NCBI GenBank assembly: GCA_012523855.1 | Contig: JAAYTB010000159.1 | Coordinates: forward strand, 1-64,000 | Origin: Clostridia bacterium | GTDB taxonomy: Bacteria; Bacillota; Clostridia; Clostridiales; Clostridiaceae | Length of the DNA stretch: 64,000 bases | Direction of reading: 5' to 3' | Shown: positions 41,161 to 53,389 of the stretch, piece by piece | How positions within the stretch are numbered: the stretch's first letter is position 1 | Layout of the letters: every line of letters begins with the position of its first letter | Made by a program: the position numbers and the translations under genes | The notes under the pieces: model-generated | Database searches by the model: none | Told to the model about the DNA's origin: nothing | Seen by the model: the letters and a program-made list of their open reading frames with translations, nothing else

Positions 41161-42009
41161 GTGGGGGTAAGAATTGATGGGAAAGCTTTAGCGGCTACAT
41201 ATAAGGAGAATATTAAAGATTTTACAGATTCTCTTTTAAAAGAAGGGAAGAGGCTACCTTGTATTGCGGCCATTATAGTCGGTGAAGATGGAGGATCCCA
41301 TTATTATTTAAACAATGTGAAAAAATTATGTTCACAGCTAGGTGTTGCTATAGATGAATATTTAGAAAAGGATAGCATAAAGGAAGAGGAGCTTTGTAAA
41401 CTGATTGCTAAGCTTAACCATGATGACAAGGTTGATGGTATTATGCTTTTTCTGCCTTTGCCTAAGCACATTGATGAAAAAAAAGTAACTTCACTAATAT
41501 CCTATGAAAAAGATATAGATTGCTTAACAGATGTAAATAATGGTAAATTTTACAAGGGAGAGTCTAGTTTCGTACCTTGTACACCATTGAGCGTATTAAA
41601 TTTAATTAAGAGTACTGGAGTAAAGCTTCCAGGAAAAAGGGCTGTAGTTATAGGAAGAAGTAACATAGTTGGAAAACCAGTTTCTCAGTTGTTGCTAAAT
41701 GAAAATTGTACTGTTACCATATGTCATTCGAAAACTGAGAATTTGAAGGGAATATGTAGTGAAGCAGATATATTGATTTCAGCCATAGGTAGGCCCTTAA
41801 TGATTAATGAGGAATTCGTAAAAGAAGGGGCTATAGTAATAGATGTTGGAACAACATCAGTAAATGGGAAAATTACTGGAGATGTACAATATGACAAGGT
41901 TATTAATAAAGCTGCCTTTGTAACACCAGTCCCCGGTGGTGTGGGAGCATTGACCACTACTATGCTTATAAAAAATGTATGTGAGGCTTATGAAAAAAAT
42001 GTATATTAA
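41161..42009 (+). CDS. folD: bifunctional methylenetetrahydrofolate dehydrogenase/cyclohydrolase
   Basis: [45 protein letters not shown]. Confidence 0.96.
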   Translation: MGVRIDGKALAATYKENIKDFTDSLLKEGKRLPCIAAIIVGEDGGSHYYLNNVKKLCSQLGVAIDEYLEKDSIKEEELCKLIAKLNHDDKVDGIMLFLPLPKHIDEKKVTSLISYEKDIDCLTDVNNGKFYKGESSFVPCTPLSVLNLIKSTGVKLPGKRAVVIGRSNIVGKPVSQLLLNENCTVTICHSKTENLKGICSEADILISAIGRPLMINEEFVKEGAIVIDVGTTSVNGKITGDVQYDKVINKAAFVTPVPGGVGALTTTMLIKNVCEAYEKNVY

Positions 42010-43201
42010 AACACTGACTGTTAGCGCTCTTAATAATTATATAAAAAAGGTCATGGATAATGATTACATACTAAACAATGTTCATGTAAAAGGGGAAATT
42101 TCAAATTTAAAGATACATAATAGTGGCCACATTTACTTTAGTTTAAAAGATGAATTTGGAAAAATTAATGGAGTAATGTTTAGAAGTGATGCAGAAAACT
42201 TAAAGTTTATACCTGAGAATGGTATGGATGTTGAAGTTACAGGGAGGGTATCCCTATATCTTAAGGAGGGAAACTATCAACTTTACTGCAATAAAATGGA
42301 GAGAATAGGTGTAGGGGATCTATATGTAGCCTTCTTGAAACTGAAAGAAAAGTTGGAAAAAGAAGGTTTGTTTGACGAGGGCAGAAAGAAGGCTATACCT
42401 GCTTTTCCTAGAAGAATAGCTGTAATTACTTCGCCAACTGGAGCAGCAATTAGAGATATAATTAATGTGGCTAAAAGAAGAAATAAAAATTGCGATATAT
42501 TAATATATCCTGCTCTTGTGCAAGGTAAAGCTGCTAGCCAAGAGATAATAGAGGGTATAGAGTATTTAAATACTCTTGAGAATGTTGATACTATAATTAT
42601 TGCCAGAGGCGGTGGTTCCATAGAGGAATTATGGTCTTTCAATGACGAAGAGTTAGCCTACGCCGTATACAATTCAAAGAAGCCTATAATTTCAGGAGTA
42701 GGTCATGAAACAGATTTTACAATTATCGATTTTGTAAGTGACCGAAGAGCTCCAACACCTTCTGCTGCTGCTGAAATCGCAGTACCTTCCTTTGTGGAAA
42801 TGGAAGAAAGAATTGGAGTACTAAGAACATTGCTCAATAACAATATATATAATACAATTAATAGTAAAAGCAATGGGTTAGAAAGATTAAGAAGTAGGCT
42901 AAAGTTAAATAGTCCTATCAATGAAATAGTAAATTCCTATAATCACATAGACAACTTAAGGAACAGTTTATGTCATCATATGAAATTAAATTTAGAAGTT
43001 AAAAAGGAGCAGCTTAAGAAAAATTATGCATTATTAGCTGCCTACAATCCATTAAATATATTAAATAAAGGTTATTCTGTAATACAGGATAAGGAAAATA
43101 ATGTTATAAGCACTATAGAGGTATTAAAAAAGCAAGAAAAGTTGAATATCCTTTTAAAGGATGGCAAAATAGAAGCAAAGGTTAGCTTTGAAGGAGAATA
43201 G
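41990..43201 (+). CDS. xseA: exodeoxyribonuclease VII large subunit
   Basis: [53 protein letters not shown]. Confidence 0.96.
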   Translation: MKKMYIKTLTVSALNNYIKKVMDNDYILNNVHVKGEISNLKIHNSGHIYFSLKDEFGKINGVMFRSDAENLKFIPENGMDVEVTGRVSLYLKEGNYQLYCNKMERIGVGDLYVAFLKLKEKLEKEGLFDEGRKKAIPAFPRRIAVITSPTGAAIRDIINVAKRRNKNCDILIYPALVQGKAASQEIIEGIEYLNTLENVDTIIIARGGGSIEELWSFNDEELAYAVYNSKKPIISGVGHETDFTIIDFVSDRRAPTPSAAAEIAVPSFVEMEERIGVLRTLLNNNIYNTINSKSNGLERLRSRLKLNSPINEIVNSYNHIDNLRNSLCHHMKLNLEVKKEQLKKNYALLAAYNPLNILNKGYSVIQDKENNVISTIEVLKKQEKLNILLKDGKIEAKVSFEGE

Positions 43202-43202
43202 T

Positions 43203-43427
43203 ATGGTGAAGAAAAAAGAAAGTTATGAAGATTTATTATTGAAACTGGAAGGTATTATAGCTAAAATGGAAACTGGAGATTTATCTTTAGATGAATCTAT
43301 TAAATATTATGAAGAAGGTATGAAAGCTTGTAATAGCCTATATAAAATATTAAATGAAGCAGAAGGCAAAATAAAGCTTTTAAGTAATGGAGAAGAAATA
43401 GATTTTGTTAGTGAGGAGAAAGTATGA
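43203..43427 (+). CDS. xseB: exodeoxyribonuclease VII small subunit
   Basis: SYEDLLLKLEGIIAKMETGDLSLDESIKYYEEGMKA. Confidence 0.95.
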   Translation: MVKKKESYEDLLLKLEGIIAKMETGDLSLDESIKYYEEGMKACNSLYKILNEAEGKIKLLSNGEEIDFVSEEKV

Positions 43428-44293
43428 TACTAGAAGATTTAAAAAATGATATCAGCCAATGGTTAAAAGATTATTATATAGATAAAAATAATTACAATTC
43501 ATTAATTTATGAGGCCATGACTTACAGTTTATCTGTAGGAGGAAAAAGAATTAGACCAATTCTTTTAATGCTTACTTATGGTTTGTATAAAGAAAACCAT
43601 AAAGATGTAATTGAAATGGCGGCGGCTATAGAAATGATTCATACTTATTCTCTAATACATGATGATCTGCCTAGTATGGATAATGATGATTTAAGAAGAG
43701 GAAAGCCCACTTGTCATAAGGTTTATGGGGAAGGAATAGCTATTTTAGCTGGTGATGCTTTATTAAATGAGGCTGCAAGCATACTGGTAAAGTACGCTGT
43801 AAAAAATGGAGAAAGAGCACTAAGGGCGGCGGATATCATTCTTGAAGCCAGTGGTCCTGAAGGGATGATAGGCGGTCAAATTGTTGATATATTAAGTGAG
43901 AATAAGAAGATAGACTTTGATCAACTAAATTATATACATAAAAACAAGACAGGGGCCTTAATAAAGGCTGCAATCCAGGCAGGAGCCATTATGGGTGGTG
44001 CTGATGAAAATGAAGTGGAAGTTTTGACTAATTATGGTGAAAAGCTAGGTTTGGCTTTTCAAGTTAAGGATGATATTTTAGATGTTATTGGAGAAGCTAA
44101 TGTTTTAGGTAAAAGGATAAATAGTGATTTAGAAAATAATAAAACCACATATGTTACTGAATATGGCTTAGAAAAGTGCAAGAAAATTTGTAGTGATTTA
44201 ACTTCTGAATGTATTAGTTTATTAGATAAATTGAATTTAAATACTGTAGAATTAAAAAAGCTAACTAATTTTCTTTTGAATAGAGAATACTAA
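43424..44293 (+). CDS. ispA: polyprenyl (farnesyl/geranyl) diphosphate synthase
   Basis: GGKRIRPILLML, IHDDLPSMDNDDLRRGKPTCHK, AFQVKDDILD. Confidence 0.95.
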   Translation: MILEDLKNDISQWLKDYYIDKNNYNSLIYEAMTYSLSVGGKRIRPILLMLTYGLYKENHKDVIEMAAAIEMIHTYSLIHDDLPSMDNDDLRRGKPTCHKVYGEGIAILAGDALLNEAASILVKYAVKNGERALRAADIILEASGPEGMIGGQIVDILSENKKIDFDQLNYIHKNKTGALIKAAIQAGAIMGGADENEVEVLTNYGEKLGLAFQVKDDILDVIGEANVLGKRINSDLENNKTTYVTEYGLEKCKKICSDLTSECISLLDKLNLNTVELKKLTNFLLNREY

Positions 44294-44350
44294 AACTATT
44301 ATTAAGGTTTGCAAGAATGAGTTTCTAATTTAAAAAACGAGAAGGAAGAT

Positions 44351-46243
44351 TTGGAAATGTATAAAGTACTTGGAAGGTTTGATGAGCCTACTGCAATTCA
44401 AAAAATGACTTTGGCAGAACTAGAAATACTAAGCGAGGAAATTAGGTCTTTTTTGATAGATAAGGTATCAAAGACTGGGGGACACTTAGCTTCAAATCTT
44501 GGAGTAGTGGAATTAACAATAAGTTTATATAATGTTTTCGATTTTAAAAAAGATAGACTGATATGGGATGTAGGACATCAATCCTATGTGCATAAAGTTT
44601 TAACTGGTCGCATGGAAGCTTTTGATACACTAAGGCAATATGGTGGGTTAAGTGGCTTTCCTAAGCCAGAGGAGAGTACTTATGATATGTTTATAACTGG
44701 ACATAGCAGTACATCAATTTCTGCAGCTTTAGGTATGGCTAGAGTTAGAGATTTGAAAAAAGCAGATTACTGTATTGTGTCAGTTATAGGAGATGGAGCC
44801 TTAACTGGTGGCATGGCTATGGAAGCTCTTAATGATGTAGGTGATAGGAAAACTAAAATAATTATCGTATTGAATGATAATCAGATGTCCATCGCTAATA
44901 ATGTAGGGGGAATATCTACCTACCTCAGTCAATTAAGAGTAGGACCAAGTTATACTCGATTAAAGAATGAGTTTAACTCTACCTTGTTAAAAAGTAGCCT
45001 AGGTAAAGGTGTAGTGAATGGTATTAATAAGATTAAAGATAGTATAAAGCAGTTTATAGTGCCTGGAATGCTTTTTGAGGAGATGGGTTTAACCTATTTA
45101 GGTCCAATAGATGGACATAATATTAAAGAAGTAAGTAAGGTACTAGCTTTAGCAAAAAATACCGATGGACCAGTTATAATCCATACTATCACTCAAAAAG
45201 GAAAAGGATATGATTTTGCTGAAAAAAATCCTAACAAGTTTCATGGTGTAGGTCCCTTTGATTGTGATAGTGGGGAGATTTGTTTTACTAGTGGTAGTAC
45301 CTACTCTAAGGTTTTTGGTGATGAGCTTGTAAAGATTGCAGAAAAAAACAGGAAAGTAATAGCTCTTACTGCGGCAATGAAGGATGGTACAGGTTTAGTA
45401 GAATTTTCAAAGAAGTTTCAGGATAGATTTTTCGATGTAGGTATAGCTGAACAGCATGCGGTAACTTTGGCAGCAGGTATGGCTAGGGATGGTGCTAAAC
45501 CCGTATTTGCGGTGTACTCAACTTTTTTACAGAGAGCCTATGACCAAATTGTTCATGATGTTTGTATAGGCAAATTACCGGTGGTATTAGCCATTGACAG
45601 AGCTGGAATTGTAGGAGAAGATGGCGAAACTCATCAGGGTATATTTGATTTATCATATTTGTCCCATATACCTAATTTGACTATATTAGCACCTAAGTGT
45701 ACAGAGGAGCTTAGGGTTATGTTAAGGTGGGCTGTAGAGTATTCAGGTCCAGTAGCTATTAGGTATCCAAGAGGTGGAGATGTAAAAGAACTAGACTTAG
45801 AGCCAGTGGGAAAAATAGAGCTGGGTCAATGGGAAGTGCTGAAAAGTGGAGGAGACATAGCAATATTAGCGGTAGGTAAGATGGTTGGCCATGCAATCTT
45901 GGCTGCTAAAATACTTGAGGAGAAGGGTATAGCAGTTTCTGTCATAAATGCTTACTGTGTAAAACCTTTAGACTATAGTTTAATAGATGATTTATGTGAA
46001 AAAGCTTGCAAAATTGTTACTGTGGAAGATAATGTTATCAATGGAGGTTTTGGCTCTTTGGTATTAAGTTATATAAGTAATAAAAATAAAAAAACTGAAG
46101 TTTTAAATTTAGGCTATAAGGATGAATTTGTTGAACAAGGGAGTCCTGAAATATTGTATTCATTGTTTGGTTTAGATCCAGAGGGAATTGCAAAGAATAT
46201 AATGACCAGATTTGATAAAGGAGTTAATGATGAGCAATACTAA
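44351..46243 (+). CDS. dxs: 1-deoxy-D-xylulose-5-phosphate synthase
   Basis: [61 protein letters not shown]. Confidence 0.97.
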   Translation: MEMYKVLGRFDEPTAIQKMTLAELEILSEEIRSFLIDKVSKTGGHLASNLGVVELTISLYNVFDFKKDRLIWDVGHQSYVHKVLTGRMEAFDTLRQYGGLSGFPKPEESTYDMFITGHSSTSISAALGMARVRDLKKADYCIVSVIGDGALTGGMAMEALNDVGDRKTKIIIVLNDNQMSIANNVGGISTYLSQLRVGPSYTRLKNEFNSTLLKSSLGKGVVNGINKIKDSIKQFIVPGMLFEEMGLTYLGPIDGHNIKEVSKVLALAKNTDGPVIIHTITQKGKGYDFAEKNPNKFHGVGPFDCDSGEICFTSGSTYSKVFGDELVKIAEKNRKVIALTAAMKDGTGLVEFSKKFQDRFFDVGIAEQHAVTLAAGMARDGAKPVFAVYSTFLQRAYDQIVHDVCIGKLPVVLAIDRAGIVGEDGETHQGIFDLSYLSHIPNLTILAPKCTEELRVMLRWAVEYSGPVAIRYPRGGDVKELDLEPVGKIELGQWEVLKSGGDIAILAVGKMVGHAILAAKILEEKGIAVSVINAYCVKPLDYSLIDDLCEKACKIVTVEDNVINGGFGSLVLSYISNKNKKTEVLNLGYKDEFVEQGSPEILYSLFGLDPEGIAKNIMTRFDKGVNDEQY

Positions 46244-47042
46244 AGAGAGATTAGATATATTACTTGTTGAAAAAGGTATTTTCCAGTCTAGGGAAAAAGC
46301 TAGGGCTGCTATAATGGCAGGTGAAATTTATGTTAAGGGTATGAAGATTACTAAATGTGGACATATTGTAAAAACAGAAGATCCTATAGAATTTAGGGGA
46401 AATACTATGCCCTATGTTAGCCGTGGTGGATATAAACTAGAAAAGGCAATTAAATCCTTTAACATTCAATTAGAAGGTAAAGTTTGCATGGACATAGGTG
46501 CATCTACAGGAGGCTTTACTGACTGTATGCTTCAGAATGGAGCAAAAAAAGTATATGCTGTAGATGTAGGATACGGACAATTTGCATGGAAACTAAGAAT
46601 AGATCCTAGAGTAGTTTCTATGGAAAGGACTAATATAAGGTATGTAAAAGCAGAAGATTTACAGGAATTATGCGATTTTGCTTCCATTGATGTTTCTTTT
46701 ATATCCTTAAGTAAGGTCTTACCAGTTGTAAAAGATCTGTTACTGGAAGCAGGTGAAATCGTTGCTCTTATAAAACCTCAGTTCGAAGCCGGTAGAGATA
46801 AGGTTGGGAAAAAAGGCGTTGTAAGAGAAAAAAGCACCCATAAAGAAGTAATAGAAAATGTGGTAAGTTTTGCTATAAAAGAGGGCTTCTATGTAAAGGG
46901 CTTAGATTATTCTCCAATAAAAGGTCCTGAAGGGAACATAGAGTATTTGCTCCATTTGAAAAAAGGTGCTGCTGAAGATGTAACTTTTAATGAGAAGCTT
47001 ATTGATGAAATTGTTGAAGGGTCCCATAGCAATTTAGATTAA
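46227..47042 (+). CDS. tlyA: TlyA family rRNA (cytidine-2'-O)-methyltransferase
   Basis: S4 domain; [45 protein letters not shown]. Confidence 0.95.
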   Translation: MMSNTKERLDILLVEKGIFQSREKARAAIMAGEIYVKGMKITKCGHIVKTEDPIEFRGNTMPYVSRGGYKLEKAIKSFNIQLEGKVCMDIGASTGGFTDCMLQNGAKKVYAVDVGYGQFAWKLRIDPRVVSMERTNIRYVKAEDLQELCDFASIDVSFISLSKVLPVVKDLLLEAGEIVALIKPQFEAGRDKVGKKGVVREKSTHKEVIENVVSFAIKEGFYVKGLDYSPIKGPEGNIEYLLHLKKGAAEDVTFNEKLIDEIVEGSHSNLD

Positions 47043-47089
47043 GTTTTTTGGCAAAGAAAAGTTTATGAGGACGAATACTGGGAGGTATA

Positions 47090-47920
47090 ATGAAGTATAT
47101 AGGATTAAACATAAACAGTTCTAAGGATATTGATGGAATAATTTTAAAGGAAGTAGAAGATTGTATAGCTAAGGTATTTCAACATAGTGAAATATTAGTT
47201 GTTCAAGATGCCCAGGGAATGAACAAAGACCTTTTAAATAAAATTGAAATGATGATTACTCTTGGTGGAGATGGAACAATTATAAGAATGGGAAGAATAC
47301 TATACAATTATAATATACCAATATTTGGAGTCAATATAGGTAATTTGGGTTTTTTAGCAAGTGTGGAGAAAGATGAGTTAGAGAGAGCTTTGATTGAAAT
47401 AAAACATAGAAATTTTAAGGTAGAAGAGAGAATGTTGCTAAATTGTGAAGTTATAGATGGTGATAGGACCTTAATATGCCCCTCTCTTAATGATATTGTT
47501 CTTGCTAAAGGTGCCTTATCAAGAATGATGAAGTACGAAATTAAGGTGGATGATAAACTATTTGCAGAATTTAGTGCAGATGGTGTAATAGTATCAACGC
47601 CTACCGGTTCTACCGCCTATGCCCTATCCTCAGGGGGACCAATAATATATCCTACATTAAATCTTATAGAAATCGCTCCGATATGTCCTCAATCGCCGGG
47701 GTTAAGGCCTATAATATTAGATCCTAAATCTATAATTGAAGTTAGAATTAAGGATTGGAGGGAAAGGGCTTTTTTAACCATAGATGGGCAAGAATATTTA
47801 GAAGTACATGAGAACGTATGTATTAAAATTACTCAATCAGATTATAAATGTAAGTTAGTACGATTAAATGATTATGACTATTTTAGTGTATTAAGAGATA
47901 AAATAATTTGGAGAACATGA
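47090..47920 (+). CDS. nadK: NAD(+)/NADH kinase
   Basis: ITLGGDGTIIRMGR, FGVNIGNLGFLA, VSTPTGSTAYALSSGGPI. Confidence 0.96.
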   Translation: MKYIGLNINSSKDIDGIILKEVEDCIAKVFQHSEILVVQDAQGMNKDLLNKIEMMITLGGDGTIIRMGRILYNYNIPIFGVNIGNLGFLASVEKDELERALIEIKHRNFKVEERMLLNCEVIDGDRTLICPSLNDIVLAKGALSRMMKYEIKVDDKLFAEFSADGVIVSTPTGSTAYALSSGGPIIYPTLNLIEIAPICPQSPGLRPIILDPKSIIEVRIKDWRERAFLTIDGQEYLEVHENVCIKITQSDYKCKLVRLNDYDYFSVLRDKIIWRT

Positions 47921-47947
47921 GAAATAAGTTGTGAGGGAGAGTAAATA

Positions 47948-48403
47948 ATGAAGGTTTTACGACATGCAAAAATAATTGAAATAATAAATTCTATGGAAAT
48001 AGAAACCCAAGAAGAATTATCAGATGAGCTAAAAAGATGTGGAATGGATGTAACACAAGCTACTGTGTCAAGAGATATTAAAGAATTGAAACTAATAAAG
48101 GTTTTGTCTAATAGTGGCAAATATAAGTATGTGACTACCACACCGGAGCAAAATTTCTTATCAAACAAATTAGTAAATATATTTTCTCAGACTGTTCTAT
48201 ATGTTGAAAACGTTGAGAATATGGTTGTTATAAAAACTATCACCGGATCTGCATCAGCGGCGGCTGAAGCTATTGATTCTCTAAGCTTTGAAGAAATTGC
48301 AGGGACTATAGCTGGAGACAATACAATTTTTATTCTTGTTCGCAGTGTAGCCAAGGCTCAAGAACTGGTTAAAAAGATAAAAAAATTGCTAAATAATAAT
48401 TAA
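47948..48403 (+). CDS. argR: arginine repressor
   Basis: [32 protein letters not shown]. Confidence 0.95.
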   Translation: MKVLRHAKIIEIINSMEIETQEELSDELKRCGMDVTQATVSRDIKELKLIKVLSNSGKYKYVTTTPEQNFLSNKLVNIFSQTVLYVENVENMVVIKTITGSASAAAEAIDSLSFEEIAGTIAGDNTIFILVRSVAKAQELVKKIKKLLNNN

Positions 48404-48461
48404 CTAAGAAAACATTAAAGATAAAAGTGTAAATACACTGTTACATTGGGGAGGTTATTAG

Positions 48462-50186
48462 ATGCTTCTACAAATCAATATTAAGAGATTCGCCTTAATT
48501 GAAGAGCTTTCTTTAAATTTTGAATCTGGATTTAATATACTCACCGGTGAAACCGGTGCTGGTAAATCTATTTTAATAGATGCTATCAATTATGTTTTAG
48601 GAAGCAAGTTTAATAAAGATCTGATTAGGACAGGTGAGAAAAGTACTTATGTAGAGGCAGTATTTAGTATTGACACAGATAACACAAAAGCTATACTTGA
48701 TGAAATGGATATCGATTACGATGACCTTGTGATTATAAGCAGGGAAAGCTTTAGTTCAGGACGAAGCGTTATAAAAGTAAATGGAAAGTCTATTATCTTA
48801 ACTGCTTTAAGAACTATAGCAGCAACTTTAATCGATATACATGGACAACATGAAAATGTAAATTTGTTAAGTTCTAACACTCACATATATTATTTAGATG
48901 GTTATTGTGGAGACAAGATTACGGAAGTATTTAATGAGTATAGAAAACATTTCAATAAGCTCAATGAAATTGATTCTAAAATTGAAAAGCTGAAAGGTAA
49001 TTCGGAGCAAAGTGAAAAGATGGCTAGCTATATTCAATTTCAAATAGAGGAAATTGAAAAGGCTAAATTGAAGGTTGGAGAAGATAAGGAGTTAGAAGAA
49101 AGAGCCTTAGTGCTAACTAATGCTGAGAAGATCAGTAGTGTTTTAAACAAGAGTTATGAAATGTTGTATAACGGCATAGGATCGAATCCATCTGTATACG
49201 ATATGCTGGATACTGTAATTAAAGATATAAGAAGCATTGAAGATAAAGTAAATGTAGCTAAAGAAATTGGAGACAGCTTAGAAGAAGGATTTTTCATTAT
49301 AGAACAAAATATTGATGAATTAAGATCTATTAAAGATACTTATTACTATGATGCAGATGAACTAGCTGACTTAAATAGCAGGATCTATGAAATAGGAAGA
49401 ATGAAGAAAAAGTATGGCGAAACAATAGAAAGTATTTTAGACTATAAAAACAAATTGCAGGAGCAATATGAAGATATAATAAATAAAGACCAAATCATAA
49501 ATAAGTTAAATAAAGAAAGAGGGGAAGTAGAAGCTAAATGCAGGGAAGTAGCAGAGGAAATACACCATATAAGACAGGAAAATGCCTTAATCCTAGAAAG
49601 TAAAATCAAAGAACAATTAACGGATATAGGAATGGGCAAAAGTACCTTTAAGGTTCAAGTGGACAAGAAGTCTCAGCTAAGGAACAATGGTTTTGACAAG
49701 GTTCAGTTTATGATATCAACTAATCCTGGTGAACCGTTAAAGCCCCTTGATAAAATTGCTTCTGGCGGAGAATTATCCAGGATAATGCTGTCTTTAAAAA
49801 CAGTATTTATTGATAGAGACATGATACCTACAGTAATATTCGATGAAATCGATACAGGTATTAGTGGTGCCATAGCTCAAAAGGTAGCTGAAAAGATGTA
49901 TTTAATCTCCTGTAAGCATCAAGTTTTCTGCATCTCCCATTTGCCACAGATTGCTACCATGTCAGACGTTCATTATAGAGTTTATAAAGAAGTTATTGAC
50001 AATAAAACCTATACTAACGTGAAGAAACTCACCTTGGAAGAAAAGATTGAGGAAATTAGCCGTATGATTGGTGGCATAGAAGTAACAGAAATAACTATTA
50101 ACAACTCTAAGCAACTTGTTGAGATGGCAAATGGTTTAAAAAAAGTTATTTCCAGTTCAGTAAGACTAGAGAATTCTGCAGTTTAA
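48462..50186 (+). CDS. recN: DNA repair protein RecN
   Basis: FNILTGETGAGKSILIDAI, IDIHGQHENVNLL, ASGGELSRIMLSLKTV, IFDEIDTGISG. Confidence 0.97.
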   Translation: MLLQINIKRFALIEELSLNFESGFNILTGETGAGKSILIDAINYVLGSKFNKDLIRTGEKSTYVEAVFSIDTDNTKAILDEMDIDYDDLVIISRESFSSGRSVIKVNGKSIILTALRTIAATLIDIHGQHENVNLLSSNTHIYYLDGYCGDKITEVFNEYRKHFNKLNEIDSKIEKLKGNSEQSEKMASYIQFQIEEIEKAKLKVGEDKELEERALVLTNAEKISSVLNKSYEMLYNGIGSNPSVYDMLDTVIKDIRSIEDKVNVAKEIGDSLEEGFFIIEQNIDELRSIKDTYYYDADELADLNSRIYEIGRMKKKYGETIESILDYKNKLQEQYEDIINKDQIINKLNKERGEVEAKCREVAEEIHHIRQENALILESKIKEQLTDIGMGKSTFKVQVDKKSQLRNNGFDKVQFMISTNPGEPLKPLDKIASGGELSRIMLSLKTVFIDRDMIPTVIFDEIDTGISGAIAQKVAEKMYLISCKHQVFCISHLPQIATMSDVHYRVYKEVIDNKTYTNVKKLTLEEKIEEISRMIGGIEVTEITINNSKQLVEMANGLKKVISSSVRLENSAV

Positions 50187-50250
50187 TATAAAAAGCAAGA
50201 AAGTCTTGTATAACTAATTAAATATATACATAATTTAATAGATATTTGAA

Positions 50251-50302
50251 AGAATAAAATCATAGCTGTTTTTTCTATGGTTTTATTCTTTTTTTGTTTT
50301 TT
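50251..50302 (+). terminator. Rho-independent terminator
   Basis: agaataaaatcatag ctgtttttt ctatggttttattct ttttttg. Confidence 0.9.
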
Positions 50303-50506
50303 TTTTATGAATAAATTGAGATAAATGTTAAAACATATTTGTACATTCAAATTAAAGTTTTGGATTTCAATGAAGAGATATTATAGCATAACTAATTTCT
50401 AAATCGGGAAACTTAAAAGCAAAGACTATGAAAAGGAATGACAAGATAATAAATAAAAGTATAGCTTGTTTATATTAATAGTTTAACGAAAAAGGAGGTT
50501 AAAATA

Positions 50507-51733
50507 ATGGGTAGAAAAAAACTTAATAAAATAATGTATATTTTAACTCCTCTTATATTTCTAATTTTAGCATTATTTTTTTCCATAAAAGAAATTCCTG
50601 ATACCATGTTTATTCGTATGAAGGAAGATGTGAAATCTAACTATGTCTTTCGGATATACGAGGAACAGAATGTTCCTACTGCTTCTATAGGCAGTGAAAA
50701 GCAAATAAAAAATGAATGCAAAATGAATGTAAAGTTTCTAGGCTTGTTTCCGGTTAAGTCTGTTAATGTAAAAAGAGTTCCGGATATTAGCTTATACCCA
50801 GGTGGCACAAGTATTGGAGTAAAGTTAAATACAAAAGGTGTTTTAGTAGTAGCTCTAAGTGATATTGAGGTAAATGGAAAAAAGATATCGAGTCCTGCAG
50901 CACAAAGTGGTATAATGGTAGGAGATAGTATTTTAACTGTAGATGGAAAAGCTATTAAAAGTGCAGAAATGTTATCAGAAACTATTAATGAATGTGGAGG
51001 AAGAGAAATAAAAATAGAATTAGAGAGAAAAGGACAGACTTTAAAAAAGCTAGTTAAACCAGTAAGGGCTTCTAAGGAAAACAAGTATAAGGTAGGTTTA
51101 TGGGTTCGAGACTCTACTGCTGGTGTTGGTACCTTAACATTTTATGATAGTAAAAGCGGTAATTTTGCAGCACTAGGTCATCCAATAACGGATGTAGATA
51201 CTGGTACTATACTAAGTATAGATAAAGGTGAACTAATCTCTTCTTCTATAATAAATATTAGAAAGGGTAGTAGAGGAACTCCAGGTGAATTAAAAGGAAT
51301 ATTTGTCAATGAAGATAAAATCATTGGTAAGGTAACTGACAATACAGAATGCGGTATATTTGGAAAAGCAGATAAAAGTATTCTGAAGAATCATAAGGTA
51401 AAGCCAATGAAAATAGCCTTAAGAGATGAAATAAAAGAAGGAGATGCTAAAATTATTACAACCCTTGATGAAAGTGGACCAAAATACTATGATATTAAAA
51501 TAGAAAAACTATTAAGTCAAGATAAACCTGGACCTAAAAGCATGATTATAAAAGTAACTGATTCAAAACTTTTGGAAAAGACCGGTGGTATAGTTCAGGG
51601 AATGAGCGGAAGTCCTATTATACAAAATAACAAAATAGTTGGTGCTGTAACTCATGTCTTGATAAATAAGCCGGATACAGGATATGGCATTTATATCGAA
51701 TGGATGTTAAAAGATTCCAAAATATTAAAATAA
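50507..51733 (+). CDS. spoIVB: SpoIVB peptidase (PDZ, S55 family)
   Basis: PDZ region SPAAQSGIMVGDSILTVDGK; GFAALGHPITDVDTG-type motif, VQGMSGSPIIQNNKIVGAVTHVL; recN-spoIVB-spo0A synteny. Confidence 0.96.
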   Translation: MGRKKLNKIMYILTPLIFLILALFFSIKEIPDTMFIRMKEDVKSNYVFRIYEEQNVPTASIGSEKQIKNECKMNVKFLGLFPVKSVNVKRVPDISLYPGGTSIGVKLNTKGVLVVALSDIEVNGKKISSPAAQSGIMVGDSILTVDGKAIKSAEMLSETINECGGREIKIELERKGQTLKKLVKPVRASKENKYKVGLWVRDSTAGVGTLTFYDSKSGNFAALGHPITDVDTGTILSIDKGELISSSIINIRKGSRGTPGELKGIFVNEDKIIGKVTDNTECGIFGKADKSILKNHKVKPMKIALRDEIKEGDAKIITTLDESGPKYYDIKIEKLLSQDKPGPKSMIIKVTDSKLLEKTGGIVQGMSGSPIIQNNKIVGAVTHVLINKPDTGYGIYIEWMLKDSKILK

Positions 51734-51735
51734 CT

Positions 51736-51770
51736 GTGAAGGCTGTCTTGAAAAAGACGGCTTTTTCATA
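51736..51770 (+). terminator. Rho-independent terminator
   Basis: aaggctgtctt gaaa aagacggctttttc. Confidence 0.8.
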
Positions 51771-51826
51771 AAAAAATGCAAAAATAAAAATTTGGATAAA
51801 ATTTACACACTTTTTTTCATTAACTA

Positions 51827-51855
51827 GAAGGATTTTTTTTAACTTTGTCGAATTA
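51827..51855 (+). promoter_or_regulatory. sigma-H-like promoter overlapping a 0A box upstream of spo0A
   Basis: GAAGGATTT (51827-51835) - 11 nt - GTCGAATTA (51847-51855); TTTGTCGAA (0A box) at 51844-51852. Confidence 0.8.
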
Positions 51856-51900
51856 ATAATTTGTTAAGATATGGAATCAAATATTGAAAGGAGAATAAAA

Positions 51901-52713
51901 ATGGAAGAAGCTAAAATATCAGTGCTTATCGCCGATGATAATAAGGAATTTTGTAACATTTTAAATGATTACTTAGCTAATCAGAGAGATATCATTGTTA
52001 CAGGTATTGCAAAAGATGGAATTGAGGCCATAAAACTAATTTCTGAGCATAAACCAGATTTAATTGTACTAGATATAATTATGCCTCATTTAGATGGACT
52101 TGGTGTATTGGAAAGATTAAATGCTATGGATTTAGATCCAAAACCAAGAATTATTGTATTGTCTGCAGTTGGACAAGACAAAATAACTCAAAGAGCTATA
52201 ACTCTTGGAGCAGATTATTATGTAATTAAGCCTTTTGATATGGATGTGTTCACAAAGAGAATTAGGCAACTATTCAATAATACCATTTCTAGTGATGAAT
52301 TAAAGAGGACTGTTGTAGTAGATGAGCCTGCAGAAGTTAAAGTTTCTCAAAAGGAACCTATGGACTTAGAAACAGAGATTACAAATATCATACATGAAAT
52401 TGGAGTTCCTGCACATATTAAAGGATATATGTATTTAAGAGAAGCTATAACCATGGTAGTAAATGATATGGAGCTTTTATCAGCAGTAACAAAGGAGTTA
52501 TATCCTTCTATTGCTAGAAAGTATAATACAACTGCCAGCAGAGTAGAAAGAGCTATTCGTCACGCTATTGAAGTGGCCTGGGGAAGAGGTCAGGTTGAGA
52601 CTATTAATAAGTTATTTGGTTACACCATCCATAACGATAAGGGCAAGCCAACCAATTCAGAGTTTATAGCTATGGTAGCAGATAAACTGAGACTGAAAAA
52701 TAAGGTAAGTTAA
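51901..52713 (+). CDS. spo0A: sporulation transcription factor Spo0A
   Basis: Receiver domain [15 protein letters not shown]-terminal [22 protein letters not shown]; start 51901 after aaaggag. Confidence 0.97.
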   Translation: MEEAKISVLIADDNKEFCNILNDYLANQRDIIVTGIAKDGIEAIKLISEHKPDLIVLDIIMPHLDGLGVLERLNAMDLDPKPRIIVLSAVGQDKITQRAITLGADYYVIKPFDMDVFTKRIRQLFNNTISSDELKRTVVVDEPAEVKVSQKEPMDLETEITNIIHEIGVPAHIKGYMYLREAITMVVNDMELLSAVTKELYPSIARKYNTTASRVERAIRHAIEVAWGRGQVETINKLFGYTIHNDKGKPTNSEFIAMVADKLRLKNKVS

Positions 52714-52729
52714 TACTTTTTTAGATTTT

Positions 52730-52765
52730 TAAGAGGCGTTACTTTTAAAAGATGCCTCTTTTAAA
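52730..52765 (+). terminator. Rho-independent terminator
   Basis: aagaggc gttacttttaaaagat gcctctttt. Confidence 0.75.
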
Positions 52766-52858
52766 TTATATTTGAGATTATACACACCACTAGCTAATTT
52801 TTTAAAAAACGGTAGATAAGGTTTCAGATTTAATAAGCTTTAATAAGGAGGCAGCAAG

Positions 52859-53389
52859 ATGGATTATTCTGAAAAAACTATTAAAGAAGAAGTTATATTT
52901 AAAGGTAGGGTAATAGATGTAGTTGTGCAAGATGTAGAGGTGTTTAATGGTAATGTGGCCAAAAGAGAAATAGTAAGACATCCAGGAGGCGTTGCTGTAC
53001 TGGCCTTTACAGATTCAAACAAGATCTTATTTGTGGAACAGTACAGAAAGCCCCTAGATAAGCATTTGATAGAGTTACCGGCAGGGAAATTAGAAAAGGG
53101 TGAAGATCCAAAGGAATGTGGTATGAGAGAACTAGAGGAGGAAACAGGATATAAGTCTGAAAACTTTACTTACTTAGGCAAAATAGTAAGTAGCCCTGGA
53201 TTCTGCGATGAATATATTTATCTTTATAAGGCAGAAAATCTTATTAAAGGTAGTCGCGGGGGAGATGAGGACGAATTTATTAACTTGAAAGAGTTTTCAT
53301 TAGAAGAGGTAAAAAATAAAATCAAAAAGGGAGAAATTATTGACGGAAAGACTTTAGCGGCTCTGTTACACTATTTTCTTAACTTCTAA
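52859..53389 (+). CDS. nudF: NUDIX hydrolase (ADP-ribose pyrophosphatase)
   Basis: Nudix box GKLEKGEDPKECGMRELEEETGY. Confidence 0.93.
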   Translation: MDYSEKTIKEEVIFKGRVIDVVVQDVEVFNGNVAKREIVRHPGGVAVLAFTDSNKILFVEQYRKPLDKHLIELPAGKLEKGEDPKECGMRELEEETGYKSENFTYLGKIVSSPGFCDEYIYLYKAENLIKGSRGGDEDEFINLKEFSLEEVKNKIKKGEIIDGKTLAALLHYFLNF

